In this document: one piece after another, positions 8,089 through 15,929 of the stretch
Numbering within the stretch: the first letter of the stretch is position 1
How the letters are laid out: the number at the start of each line of letters is the position of its first letter
IMG/VR virus record: IMGVR_UViG_3300020476_000002
Coordinates: 1-59,966 of that record
Length of the DNA: 59,966 nt
Reading direction: 5' to 3' (one strand)
From: a virus
The notes under the pieces: model-generated
Seen by the model: the letters and a program-made list of their open reading frames with translations, nothing else
Database searches by the model: none
What the model was told of the DNA's origin: nothing
Translations under genes and position numbers: made by a program

Positions 8089-10664
8089 TGGCAAGTGACG
8101 CAGAAGAAGGAAACGTAGACGGAGGGGCACAGTTTGGAGAATCGTTTGCCCCTGTAGTTAATGCTTTAGAAAGCGCATACAACGCTTGGATGAGGGCAGA
8201 TAAGCAATATAACGATTATGTAAATGAAAAATTCAGTGAAGCTTTTGATTTAATTGCTGACGCTGGTTTAACGGTTGCCGATGTTGTTAAGGGAAGAACG
8301 GCAGCAGCTCTAGGGATTGGTCAAGGGGCATTTAACTGGATTAAAAACCAAGCGTCAGACTTGCTGGAAGGTGAGGACACTCCGGGCAGCGGCAGCGCTC
8401 AAAACTTAGAACGCCTTGAAACTCTCTATGAAGAAGCTAAAGAAGATTTAGAGAAACGTAAAACAACTGATGAGCGTCTTGGAGCGGTAGAGCTTCGGGA
8501 ACGCCAAACTCCGTTTTTGCGGGAGCTAGATCTTTTAGACGGAGAACTTTTAGATCATCAACAAGCGTTACAAGATGCTCAAGGTCGTATCGACAACTCA
8601 GTAAAGGAAGTGCGTTCTTTAACAAATCAGAAGAAACAGGCTGAGGCTTGGCAGCGAGAAGCCCTCCCTTCATTCTTTATCCCGGCTTCTGACAGCGGGA
8701 GAGCAGAACTAGTAAAAGAATGGAATGATGCGGCGAGAGATCTGTTCGGGTTCAGTTTGGTTGACGAAGCCGAATACCTTACTTCGGGGCGTTCGTTAGG
8801 TTCTGAAGCTGAAAACATTAGAGATCTTTTTGCAGAAGAACTTGCCAGACTTGACGACGAAATATCTTCGCAAGAAACTTTTACTGCTGATGGCAGGGAT
8901 GAGCTTTCTGAAATTCAGAGGGATATTAGGTCAACTGAACGTGACATAAATTCAACCAATTTTGAATTAGAGAATCTTTCCGAAACTGATACGCAAGCTT
9001 TTGAAGATCGTTTAGATCAAGCCCCTGATCTTGAAGGGTTGTCATCGCGGGAGAAACAAGAAGCGATTGTTTCTTGGATGATGGACGGAGGGGATAGCGG
9101 TCTTTCTTACGAAAGCGAGTTAGAAGATCTCCTTGAAGATGAAACAGTCTTTAAGGCACCGTTACGCAAACTTGTAGATGACAACAAAGATCGTTTAACT
9201 AGGGAACGTATTTCGTCGGGGGATCGGTTGAGCCGGGACACGACAGGTTCCCCCGAGGCTCGCCGTCGAGCAGCGGTAACAGACCGAGAACGCGAAGTTG
9301 AAGATGTAGATGAACCGTTTTCTCCTGAAGCGGTACGGCGACAAGCAGCCCAAGAAGGAGATCTTCTAACTCGCTACCGTCGTGAACGAGCGGCAGAACG
9401 TGAAAGTTCTTTCATAAATGATCCCAGTCAGCGGGGGCGTACAGATGTGTTCGCTGAAGATACCGAACCGTTTTCCCCTGAGAGGATGCGACAAGCACGC
9501 CCGGACCTGGGTGAACCTATTTCTCGGCGCATGGTTGGCGCTGGTGTTGGTGGCCCGTTAGAAGCAGGGGAGCGTGACAGGTTTACTAGCCCATTTGTAG
9601 AAGAAGAAGAAGAAACTGTTGAGATTGTTGAAGACGAGGGGGATGCCGACACCACCACCACTACTACGGCTACTGATGACGACACCACTACCACCACTAC
9701 GACTACTGATGGCAACGCTGATGCCGACGCTGATGCCGACGCTGATGCTGACCTTACGTCTGATGCGACAGCCACATTCATTCTCGAAAACTTTGGGCTA
9801 ACCAGTTTCTTCCTCGACCGCGACGACATGCTGATCCTCAACCCCGAAACTGGGGAAGAAGTCAACGTCTTGCAATACATTGAGGACACCGGCAAAACAA
9901 ACGACGAAGAAGTCTTAGGGCTAATCTCCCAAACCAAATGGTACCAAGACACCGGACCTACAGCTCGTGCCTTTGAAAGAGAATGGTCAATGGAAGGCGA
10001 GGCTGGCCGTAAAGAACTGCTTGACGAAACGTCTGACATCATTAGCCGTGAAGCTAAAAAGATTGGGTTGACGTTAAGCGAAGAAGATCTTTACGCTTTG
10101 TCGTTTAACGCCAAGATGATGGGGATGGATAGTTACGAGATCCGTCAAGAGTTCGTAGATAACTGGGAGTTGTCGTTCGATTCGGAAGCGGTGCAGTCAG
10201 GCAATATCGCTGCGTTACGCAACAAAGTGAATCAGACTGCCGGGAAATACATGCTTCTTATCGGTGATGACGCTTTAGCTGCTGCCGCTGAGTCACTGTA
10301 TTTAGGGGAAGCGACACTGGATGGAATTGAGGCTGGTTTCCGTAACCAGGCGATTGAGCAGATGCCGGAGCTTGGTGGTCTTATCAAGCAGGGTTATACC
10401 CCCGAAATGTATTTCTCGTCATATAAGACGCAGGCTGAACGGTTGTTGGAACGCAAGATTGATTTCATGGGTGATGACCGCAATATGTTTATCAACCTTA
10501 TGGGCGGCCAGTCGGATGATACTTATATTCAGAAGCCTTTGACGTTGACTCAGGCGAACCGCTATTTCCGTGGTTTGGATGAGTGGAAGTATACGAGGAA
10601 CGCTACTCAGGAGGCGCGTGGTATGGCTGACCAGGTTGGTCGGATGTTTGGAGCGGTGGCGTAA
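8088..10664 (+). CDS. Virion protein with coiled-coil N-terminus and Thr/Asp/Ala linker (858 aa)
   Basis: The first ~350 residues are charged and predicted-helical, with long heptad-like stretches such as QDAQGRIDNSVKEVRSLTNQ. Residues about 520-555 form a low-complexity linker of threonine runs followed by alternating Ala-Asp. The last ~300 residues are a separate domain homologous to the 338-aa phage Y protein at 48613-49629: compare SLYLGEATLDGIEAGF with RIYRGETTLDILATEL, and the shared QMPELGGLIKQGYTPEMYFSSY region. Phage X therefore adds about 500 residues in front of a domain that stands almost alone in phage Y. Role unknown; it may be an internal or cell-contact protein. Confidence 0.6.
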   Translation: MASDAEEGNVDGGAQFGESFAPVVNALESAYNAWMRADKQYNDYVNEKFSEAFDLIADAGLTVADVVKGRTAAALGIGQGAFNWIKNQASDLLEGEDTPGSGSAQNLERLETLYEEAKEDLEKRKTTDERLGAVELRERQTPFLRELDLLDGELLDHQQALQDAQGRIDNSVKEVRSLTNQKKQAEAWQREALPSFFIPASDSGRAELVKEWNDAARDLFGFSLVDEAEYLTSGRSLGSEAENIRDLFAEELARLDDEISSQETFTADGRDELSEIQRDIRSTERDINSTNFELENLSETDTQAFEDRLDQAPDLEGLSSREKQEAIVSWMMDGGDSGLSYESELEDLLEDETVFKAPLRKLVDDNKDRLTRERISSGDRLSRDTTGSPEARRRAAVTDREREVEDVDEPFSPEAVRRQAAQEGDLLTRYRRERAAERESSFINDPSQRGRTDVFAEDTEPFSPERMRQARPDLGEPISRRMVGAGVGGPLEAGERDRFTSPFVEEEEETVEIVEDEGDADTTTTTTATDDDTTTTTTTTDGNADADADADADADLTSDATATFILENFGLTSFFLDRDDMLILNPETGEEVNVLQYIEDTGKTNDEEVLGLISQTKWYQDTGPTARAFEREWSMEGEAGRKELLDETSDIISREAKKIGLTLSEEDLYALSFNAKMMGMDSYEIRQEFVDNWELSFDSEAVQSGNIAALRNKVNQTAGKYMLLIGDDALAAAAESLYLGEATLDGIEAGFRNQAIEQMPELGGLIKQGYTPEMYFSSYKTQAERLLERKIDFMGDDRNMFINLMGGQSDDTYIQKPLTLTQANRYFRGLDEWKYTRNATQEARGMADQVGRMFGAVA
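9649..9751 (+). repeat. Low-complexity ACC/ACT and GAT-GCC-GAC-GCT repeats within the 858-aa gene
   Basis: Runs of threonine codons with interspersed GAT/GAC are followed by tandem GCTGATGCCGAC-type units that encode alternating Ala-Asp. They form an acidic, mucin-like linker between the N-terminal and C-terminal parts of the protein. The phage Y homologue has no equivalent. Confidence 0.85.
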
Positions 10665-11953
10665 TGGTTGTCGAAAACCCAATCAGCGAAGACTTTGCTG
10701 CGAATGTATCTGGTTTGTCTCGTTCGCAGAAGCGTGAGCAGGTCAAACAAGAGCAGCGTGAGCTTAACGTAGCGTTGGCGGCTGCGGGGAAATCGCTGAT
10801 TGCTGTTGATGGCATTGTTGGTCCTGAGACTGAGGGGGCGCGGGTCACAGTTGCTGCGTTAGACGACGGTACTGGTGACGGTACTGGTGACGGTACTGGT
10901 GACGGTACTGGTGACGGCGGGGCACAGAAAGAACCTGCCGACAATGTTCAGGACAAAGAGGGGAATTGGCTTTATATCCAGAACGCTGCGGGGGCTTGGT
11001 ACAACAATCCCGCCTTCATACATGAAGAAGAAGACGAAGAAGAAACTGAAACCGAAAAAGAAACACGGCTGGCATTAGAGGCAGAAAAACAGAAAGCCAT
11101 AAACCTCCAGTTGGAGAACGACGCTTTACGACTCGCAGGCCAAGAAAGCAGCACAGACATACTCGCAGATCTCGTTCAACGCTACGGGCTACCCAGCACC
11201 ATCACTGACTTCCTCACAGAACAAATGATCGCAGGGGAATCAGAACTAGGTATAGCCCAAAAAATTAGGGCACGCCCCGAATACGCTGCCAGGTTCCCCG
11301 CAATGGCAATACGTCGAGGGCTTAACCTTCCCACTATCAGCGAATCCGAATACATCGGGTTGGAACGCAGTTACCGGTCGATCATGCGGGCAGCAAACCT
11401 GCCTGCCAACTTCCATGACGGACCAGAAGACTTTACGAATCTCATTTCTGGGGACGTATCGGCCCAAGAGTTTCAGCAGCGAGTGACGTTGGCTGAGTCG
11501 GCACGCGACACCGCCAACCAAGACATCATCACCGAACTTCAAGACAACTATGGTCTTACCACAGGTGACATTACCGCTTACTATCTTGACCCTAAAGCGG
11601 CACAAAATGTGTTTGAAGACCGCCGCAAGTTTGAAGCAGCGGGACTGTCGGTGGCGGCTACACAAGCAATCGGTGAAGGACTCGAAGTTAAGACTGCAGA
11701 AGCGTTGCAACGTGAAAACATCCAGCGTAGGGAAATCCAGTCACGCCTCGGCCAGCGAGCCGGTCTAACCGAAGACCTCCTCGGCAGCGAAGGCATGAGT
11801 GCCACACAGGTAGCTGAGGCAGAGTTTGGGTTGGATGTGGATGAAGCAACCAGGTTACGTCGCCTCAGAGAAGCACGTTTGGCCCCCATGATGGGTGGCG
11901 GAACTGCCCTCACCACAGCCAAAGGTATTACAGGTTTGGGTGCTGCACAGTAA
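10664..11953 (+). CDS. Virion protein with N-terminal peptidoglycan-binding motif (429 aa)
   Basis: ATG overlaps the preceding stop (TAATG). After a SQKREQVKQEQRELN helix, residues about 46-54 read VDGIVGPET, the signature turn of the PG_binding_1 fold (compare VADGVVGPKTW in the endolysin here). A tandem TGDG linker follows, then an acidic KE-rich segment, and then a helical C-terminal domain shared with the phage Y protein at 49629-51071 (AxFPAMAxRRxxxxxTISESEYIxLxRxY). Binding to the host cell wall during entry or assembly is inferred from the motif and from its place beside the capsid genes. The domain is partial, so enzymatic activity is not expected. Confidence 0.65.
   Translation: MVVENPISEDFAANVSGLSRSQKREQVKQEQRELNVALAAAGKSLIAVDGIVGPETEGARVTVAALDDGTGDGTGDGTGDGTGDGGAQKEPADNVQDKEGNWLYIQNAAGAWYNNPAFIHEEEDEEETETEKETRLALEAEKQKAINLQLENDALRLAGQESSTDILADLVQRYGLPSTITDFLTEQMIAGESELGIAQKIRARPEYAARFPAMAIRRGLNLPTISESEYIGLERSYRSIMRAANLPANFHDGPEDFTNLISGDVSAQEFQQRVTLAESARDTANQDIITELQDNYGLTTGDITAYYLDPKAAQNVFEDRRKFEAAGLSVAATQAIGEGLEVKTAEALQRENIQRREIQSRLGQRAGLTEDLLGSEGMSATQVAEAEFGLDVDEATRLRRLREARLAPMMGGGTALTTAKGITGLGAAQ
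10868..10915 (+). repeat. Four tandem 12-bp units encoding TGDG
   Basis: GGTACTGGTGAC occurs four times in succession with no mismatch, encoding a flexible Gly/Asp linker after the peptidoglycan-binding motif. It is in frame, a multiple of three, and absent from the phage Y homologue, so copy number can vary without breaking the gene. Confidence 0.95.
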
Positions 11954-11957
11954 CCAC

Positions 11958-12020
11958 TGGATTCCCCAGACTCGGTTATGTATAGTGGAAAGCGTTGATC
12001 GGCCCCACGTTGGGCGAGCT
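11958..12020 (+). promoter_or_regulatory. Candidate promoter and conserved leader before scaffold (phage X)
   Basis: A TATAGT hexamer at 11981-11986 has only a poor -35 (TGGATT, 17 bases upstream). The element TCGGCCCCACGTTGGGCGAGCT (11999-12020) recurs in phage Y at 51108-51128 at the same place, in an intergenic stretch that is otherwise poorly conserved. A GGCCC/GGGC pair could form a small stem. The leader runs to the scaffold ATG through a second conserved patch ending GGTGAGTGACAT. A promoter or untranslated-leader role for strong capsid-gene expression is inferred. Confidence 0.4.
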
Positions 12021-12084
12021 GTTTAACACCCCCTCCATCTCCAGTTCCACCGCTGGGATGCGTACCAGGATAGGTGAGTGACAT

Positions 12085-12561
12085 ATGACAGATTCCGACT
12101 CCACTTTCGGTGAAGAAGGTTCTGACAGCCCAACCGAGTCGAAACCGAATTGGCGACGAGACTTAGAGAACCGTGCGAAGGAAGCTGAAAGCCAGCTTGC
12201 GGAAGCGCAATCGAAGTTGAGTGGCTATGAGCGGCGTGACGTTTTTAGGTCAGCAGGACTTGATCTTGAGGACCGGCAAGTAAGCTATTTCGTTAAGGCT
12301 TACGATGGTGAAATGGACGCAGAAGTTATCCGTGCAGAAGCGGAGTCTGCTGGGTTCATTGGATCGAATGCTTCGGCATCCAGTCCTTCACCGATGATGC
12401 GTGACGCACTCGACGCCGAACAGCGTATTGCTGCTGCTGGCGAAGGTGGTGACCCGGTGTCACAAGCCGACCTGAACGCTCGTATAGCGTCAACGAACAA
12501 CCCGGAGGAACTCCGGTCGTTGATGGAGAGTGAAGGTTACCTGTGGGGTGCTGCTCAGTAA
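12085..12561 (+). CDS. Scaffold protein (phage X, 158 aa)
   Basis: A small, highly charged, helical protein directly before the major capsid gene. It has the usual scaffold layout: an acidic disordered start (TDSDSTFGEEGSDSP), a coiled coil (WRRDLENRAKEAESQLAEAQ), a central RDVFRSAGLDL region and a short C-terminal tail that would contact the capsid protein. The 160-aa phage Y protein at 51191-51673 is closely similar throughout. Scaffolds fill the procapsid and leave before DNA packaging. The preceding conserved leader and GTGAGTGACAT region suggest separate expression from the upstream genes. Confidence 0.8.
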   Translation: MTDSDSTFGEEGSDSPTESKPNWRRDLENRAKEAESQLAEAQSKLSGYERRDVFRSAGLDLEDRQVSYFVKAYDGEMDAEVIRAEAESAGFIGSNASASSPSPMMRDALDAEQRIAAAGEGGDPVSQADLNARIASTNNPEELRSLMESEGYLWGAAQ

Positions 12562-12577
12562 TCGGCTAGCTAACAGT

Positions 12578-12600
12578 GGAGTCCCTCACCCTTAGGACTT
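12578..12600 (+). promoter_or_regulatory. Hairpin enclosing the capsid ribosome binding site (phage X)
   Basis: GAGTCC (12579-12584) can pair with GGACTT (12595-12600) using one G-U pair. The likely ribosome binding site AGGA (12594-12597), seven bases before the capsid ATG, lies in the right arm. Phage Y has the same arrangement with a perfect GAGTCC/GGACTC stem (51692-51711). This could tune capsid translation. The structure is small, so this is tentative. Confidence 0.4.
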
Positions 12601-12604
12601 CACA

Positions 12605-13543
12605 ATGGCCTATACAGGCACAGGGGACGTTTCCTCTGATACGGCGGCGTTTCAGCAACTTGCTTATTTCGCTTTCCGTTCCCAACCAGTGTTTGACATG
12701 GTTGCTGATGTGCGCTCAACCGCGCAAACCCATAACGGGGCATCAGTCCAGTTCAACATTTATGACAATATGGCTCAGGCCACTTCAGCTCTGACTGAAA
12801 CGTCTGACGTTACAGCGGTTGCCCTTGGCGACTCGACTGTCGTTGTTACTCTCGCAGAGTACGGCAACGCAGTCATCACCACAGCGAAGCTGCGTGGCAC
12901 ATCATTCTTGAATGTTGATGCTGACGCTGCGAACATCATCGGTTACAACATGGTTGATTCCATGGATAAAGTTGTTTCTGATGTCGCTAACGGTGGCTCT
13001 AACGTCATTTATGGCGGCGATGCTACTGCCCGTAACGAACTTGTGGCGGCAGACGTAATCACCGCAGACTTGGCACGTAAAGCTGTAGCCGAACTTCGTA
13101 CAGCTAGTGCGCCTGGCTTTGAGAATGGCAACTACATGGGCATCGTTCATCCCGATGTCGCTTATGACCTCCGCAGCGAAACCGCAGTAACCGACGTAAT
13201 CGCATTCCAGATCCGTCAAGACAGCGCCGGTGTTCGCAACGGCTCCATTGGCGTGTTCGGTGGTATCGAGTGGATTGAGAACCCGCGTGCGGGTCTTATC
13301 GCAGATGGCGGTGCGGGTACGTGCGACGCATATCAAACTTTGGTTTGTGGTCGCCAAGCTCTTGCCAAAGCGTTCAGTCGTGCTCCTGGCTTCGGGGAAG
13401 ACCCAAGCGTCGTGTTCGGTCCTGTGACCGATACTCTGCGCCGGTTCCACCCGGTTGGCTGGTATCACCTTGTCGGCTATGGCCGATTCCGTGAGGCTTC
13501 GATGCAACGTATCGAAACTTCATCCAGCATCGGGACTAACTAA
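12605..13543 (+). CDS. Major capsid protein (phage X, 312 aa)
   Basis: It lies immediately after the scaffold gene and is conserved along its length with the 329-aa phage Y protein at 51715-52704. Shared blocks include IRGTSFLNVDADAANIIGYN-like, GNYMGIVHPDVAYDLR, and FGPVTDTLRRFxPVGWYHL near the C-terminus. Position after a scaffold, size and strong conservation fit an HK97-fold shell protein. The fold cannot be proven from motifs. ATG at 12605 follows AGGA. The gene is followed by a strong hairpin, as expected for a highly expressed unit. No fused decoration domain is evident. Confidence 0.85.
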   Translation: MAYTGTGDVSSDTAAFQQLAYFAFRSQPVFDMVADVRSTAQTHNGASVQFNIYDNMAQATSALTETSDVTAVALGDSTVVVTLAEYGNAVITTAKLRGTSFLNVDADAANIIGYNMVDSMDKVVSDVANGGSNVIYGGDATARNELVAADVITADLARKAVAELRTASAPGFENGNYMGIVHPDVAYDLRSETAVTDVIAFQIRQDSAGVRNGSIGVFGGIEWIENPRAGLIADGGAGTCDAYQTLVCGRQALAKAFSRAPGFGEDPSVVFGPVTDTLRRFHPVGWYHLVGYGRFREASMQRIETSSSIGTN

Positions 13544-13558
13544 TAGTTAGCGCCTGAA

Positions 13559-13607
13559 GGCTTGGGGGGGTCGGGTTCCCCCTTTCCCCGGCCCCCCCAT
13601 CAAAGCC
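13559..13607 (+). terminator. Strong GC hairpin after the capsid gene (phage X)
   Basis: GGGGGGTCGGG (13565-13575) pairs with CCCGGCCCCCC (13587-13597) over 11 base pairs including one wobble. It is flanked by a GGCTT/AAGCC outer stem. The phage Y hairpin at the same place keeps 11 pairs with different wobble positions. There is no long T-run, so it may be a partial terminator or an RNA-processing or stability element that sets capsid mRNA level. Confidence 0.6.
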
Positions 13608-13635
13608 TGCTACTCTTGCTGTAAAGTGAGGATGT

Positions 13636-13761
13636 ATGCCTAAAGTTGGTTCAAAACATTTCAGTTACTCCACGGCTGGCCGTAAAGCTGCCCGTGCCTA
13701 TGCGTCAAAGACTGGCAAAAAGGTGACGAATACTAAAAAGAAAAAGCGGGGCAAAAAGTAA
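13636..13761 (+). CDS. Small Lys-rich basic protein (41 aa)
   Basis: The product starts MPKVGSKHFSYSTAGRKAAR and ends in a lysine tract (KKKKRGKK). GAGG lies just before the ATG; an ATG four bases upstream is out of frame and stops after two codons. The stop overlaps the next start (TAATG). Phage Y has a 32-aa counterpart at 52788-52886 with the same design (YTAKGKKAAAAARKKK). Such tiny basic proteins may bind DNA inside the capsid; this is inference. It is too short for homology claims, and the support is conserved position and composition. Confidence 0.65.
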   Translation: MPKVGSKHFSYSTAGRKAARAYASKTGKKVTNTKKKKRGKK

Positions 13762-13844
13762 TGGCCGGTAACAGTCAAACCGACGGAAACGTCACGATTC
13801 GGCCCAAACCCATAACTGGGACCGGAGGAGCTAAACGTGGCTAG
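13761..13844 (+). CDS. Conserved micropeptide (27 aa)
   Basis: The peptide is MAGNSQTDGN followed by VTIRPKPITGTGGAKRG. Its start overlaps the basic-protein stop, and its end overlaps the next gene by eight bases. Phage Y encodes a 24-aa version (MQKPNGD, then the same 17 residues) at 52867-52941 although the flanking DNA has diverged. The DNA here also supplies the GGAGGAG ribosome binding site of the next gene, so part of the constraint may be regulatory. Function unknown. Confidence 0.55.
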   Translation: MAGNSQTDGNVTIRPKPITGTGGAKRG

Positions 13845-14280
13845 TGGCCTTTTCTGTTTGCCAATGGAATACAACCTGGAGCAGACAGCGAACTTTAATA
13901 TCGATTTTAATGACACGACTGCTGATCGTTTCAAATGCATGTTGACGACCAGCTCGTACACACCGAACTACAGCACCCATTCGATTAAGTCTGATGTGAC
14001 TAACGAGGTGTCTGGTACCGGTTACACCGCTGGTGGGGAGTCGTTGACTTCTATCACGTTCGCTACGAGTGGGGGAACGATTACTTGGGATGCGGCGGAT
14101 GTCGAGTGGACTTCGAGCACGATTACTGGTGCTCGTTACGCTGTGATTTATGACGACGATCTCACTAATAAGCCTTTGATTTGTGCTATTGACTTCGGTG
14201 GAGATTTCTCTACCACATCTGGTACGTTCAAAATTACTTGGAATGCAAGCGGAATCTTTACGCTTGACTTGACCCCGTAG
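13837..14280 (+). CDS. Virion protein of the SxxTVSGTGYTAGG family (147 aa)
   Basis: GTG start, with GGAGGAG seven bases upstream inside the overlapping micropeptide. The protein is predicted all-beta with motifs typical of a widespread small phage structural family: KCMLTTSSYTPNY near the start, EVSGTGYTAGGESLT in the middle, ARYAVIYDD and FKITWNASGIFTL at the end. Family members usually lie between capsid and fibre genes and are thought to be decoration or fibre-base proteins. The phage Y copy at 52934-53377 has the same length and is very similar. The exact role is not established from sequence. Confidence 0.7.
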   Translation: MASGLFCLPMEYNLEQTANFNIDFNDTTADRFKCMLTTSSYTPNYSTHSIKSDVTNEVSGTGYTAGGESLTSITFATSGGTITWDAADVEWTSSTITGARYAVIYDDDLTNKPLICAIDFGGDFSTTSGTFKITWNASGIFTLDLTP

Positions 14281-14289
14281 GAGTAGATA

Positions 14290-15054
14290 ATGGCAATCCC
14301 CACTTCTGGGTATCCCACCACTCTTGACGACACGAATGCGACACCTGGCGCAACGGTTGAGTTTCCTCAACCAAGTTCGTCAACGGATTTGGATGCAACG
14401 AACGTCGAGCATGATTTGTTGCACACGAATCTTTCTTTGGCAATCGTGGCGTTACAGACGAAACTGGGGATCACTGACTCTAACGCTTCGGCGGATAAAC
14501 TTCTCGTAGGAAGTGGTGCTTCGACTACTGCGTGGACTTCTACGCTTCCCAGTGTCGGTTTCGGCACAGACGGCTCAGGTGTAGACGTAACATTTTATTC
14601 GGCTACCGCAGGCGACTCGATGCTGTGGGACGCTTCGGACGAGAAGCTGGTTATCACTGGTAGCGACGGCCAGAACGCTTTAGAAGTTCCAGATGGCAAT
14701 GTTTCGGTTACCGACCAACTCACAGTCTCCGGTGGGCTGGTTGCACCACTCCAAATTAATGCTCAGACCGGTACGACATATACGTTGGTTATTGGGGATG
14801 CCGGGAAACTGGTTACTTCTTCTAACGGGTCGGCGCAAACTATTACGGTGCCGCCGAACTCGTCGGTAGCGTTTGCTGTTGGCACTCAGATCATTGTTCA
14901 AAACATCGGCTCGGCTAATGCAACGCTGGCTCAGGGGTCTGGTGTCACTATTCAATCTAAGGATTCTAATAAGGAGATTGACGGTCAGTACGCTGCGGCG
15001 ACGCTGATTAAAACGGCAACTGATACTTGGTCGCTTATTGGTGCTCTGAAGTAA
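14290..15054 (+). CDS. Fibre-like protein (phage X, 254 aa)
   Basis: The N-terminal region (residues about 30-58) has the TDLDATNVEHDLLHTNLSLAI...LQTKLGITDS pattern common at the base of phage fibres, where a short trimeric helix precedes beta repeats. The rest is rich in Ser/Thr/Gly beta segments ending SKDSNKEIDGQYAAATLIKT. From codon ~120 the gene lies in the block shared identically with phage Y. The N-terminal third differs between the copies, so the host-contact end was exchanged or homogenised while the virion-attachment end was not. Receptor binding is inferred. Confidence 0.65.
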   Translation: MAIPTSGYPTTLDDTNATPGATVEFPQPSSSTDLDATNVEHDLLHTNLSLAIVALQTKLGITDSNASADKLLVGSGASTTAWTSTLPSVGFGTDGSGVDVTFYSATAGDSMLWDASDEKLVITGSDGQNALEVPDGNVSVTDQLTVSGGLVAPLQINAQTGTTYTLVIGDAGKLVTSSNGSAQTITVPPNSSVAFAVGTQIIVQNIGSANATLAQGSGVTIQSKDSNKEIDGQYAAATLIKTATDTWSLIGALK

Positions 15055-15929
15055 TGCCTGTACGTCCAGTCGATCACGGCATTGTTTCTGCTTCTGGTGC
15101 TGGTGGTGCTGAAATAACGGGAGGTAACAGTTACGACAGCCAAGGTGACGGCTACATATATGAGGAGTTTACTTCGTCGGGAACTGCGACTGTTACTGGT
15201 GATTTGACTGTTGACCTGATTGTTGTTGGCGGCGGTGGCGGTCTTAGCAACAGCGCTCAGTATAATAGAAACTCGTTCAGCGGTGCCGGTGGCGGTGGCG
15301 GTGTTCTTTTAGCCACAGGTTTAGCTGTAACAGCAGGAGATTACACCGTAACTATTGGAGCGCTTGGTTCCAACGGTGCAAGCGCAAGCCAGTATGGGAC
15401 TAATGGGGGTACATCAGTCGTTGAAATTGGTGGCGTTCGGTGGACCGCTTCTGGCGGTGGTTTCGGCGGTTGGGGCGGCGACTATTACGCCGGTAACGGA
15501 AATGCTGGTTCAGCCGCCGACACCTCAAACCCGAACAGTCTGTCGGGAGTCCAAAGCTCTGGCGGCGCTAGCGGTGGCTCTGGTCTATGGTCTGGGTACA
15601 CAGGTGCAACTGCAGGTTCAGGTGCTAGTTCTTACAATACTGGGGGTAATGGGGGAGCAACGGTAACTTTGCATTCTGGCGGTAATGGTGCTGGTACTGA
15701 CTGGTACGGATCACCCGGTGGTGGTGGCTCTGGTACCGGTAATGCCGGTTCTAAACCGGGTGGTGGCGCAGGAGAAACGTGGAATAACTTTGAGTCAGCT
15801 TCTGACGTTTACGGATCAGGTGGAACTGCCACTGGAACAGACAGCGCAGGTACCGGTTACGGTAAAGGCAGTTCTTGGTCGAATGGTAACGGACAAGCAG
15901 GTGTTGTAATTTTTAGGTGGGCTGCATAA
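15054..15929 (+). CDS. Glycine-rich fibre/adhesin protein (291 aa)
   Basis: ATG at 15054 overlaps the fibre stop (TAATG) and is preferred to an in-frame codon 27 bases upstream. After an N-terminal beta segment (YIYEEFTSSGTATVTGDLTV) comes the VDLIVVGGGGG motif that opens glycine-rich phage adhesin domains. A long Gly/Ser/Asn-rich body with repeated GGxGG turns follows, ending GKGSSWSNGNGQAGVVIFRW. Such domains pack as polyglycine helices and bind host receptors in known phage adhesins. It lies wholly in the identical block, so both phages carry the same protein. Receptor binding is the likely role. Confidence 0.75.
   Translation: MPVRPVDHGIVSASGAGGAEITGGNSYDSQGDGYIYEEFTSSGTATVTGDLTVDLIVVGGGGGLSNSAQYNRNSFSGAGGGGGVLLATGLAVTAGDYTVTIGALGSNGASASQYGTNGGTSVVEIGGVRWTASGGGFGGWGGDYYAGNGNAGSAADTSNPNSLSGVQSSGGASGGSGLWSGYTGATAGSGASSYNTGGNGGATVTLHSGGNGAGTDWYGSPGGGGSGTGNAGSKPGGGAGETWNNFESASDVYGSGGTATGTDSAGTGYGKGSSWSNGNGQAGVVIFRWAA

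Noticed and set aside
15355-15909. Long frames overlapping the glycine-rich gene on the same strand
   Set aside because: They are frame shadows caused by repetitive GGT/GGC codons; the main frame has proper start-stop overlaps and a recognised domain.
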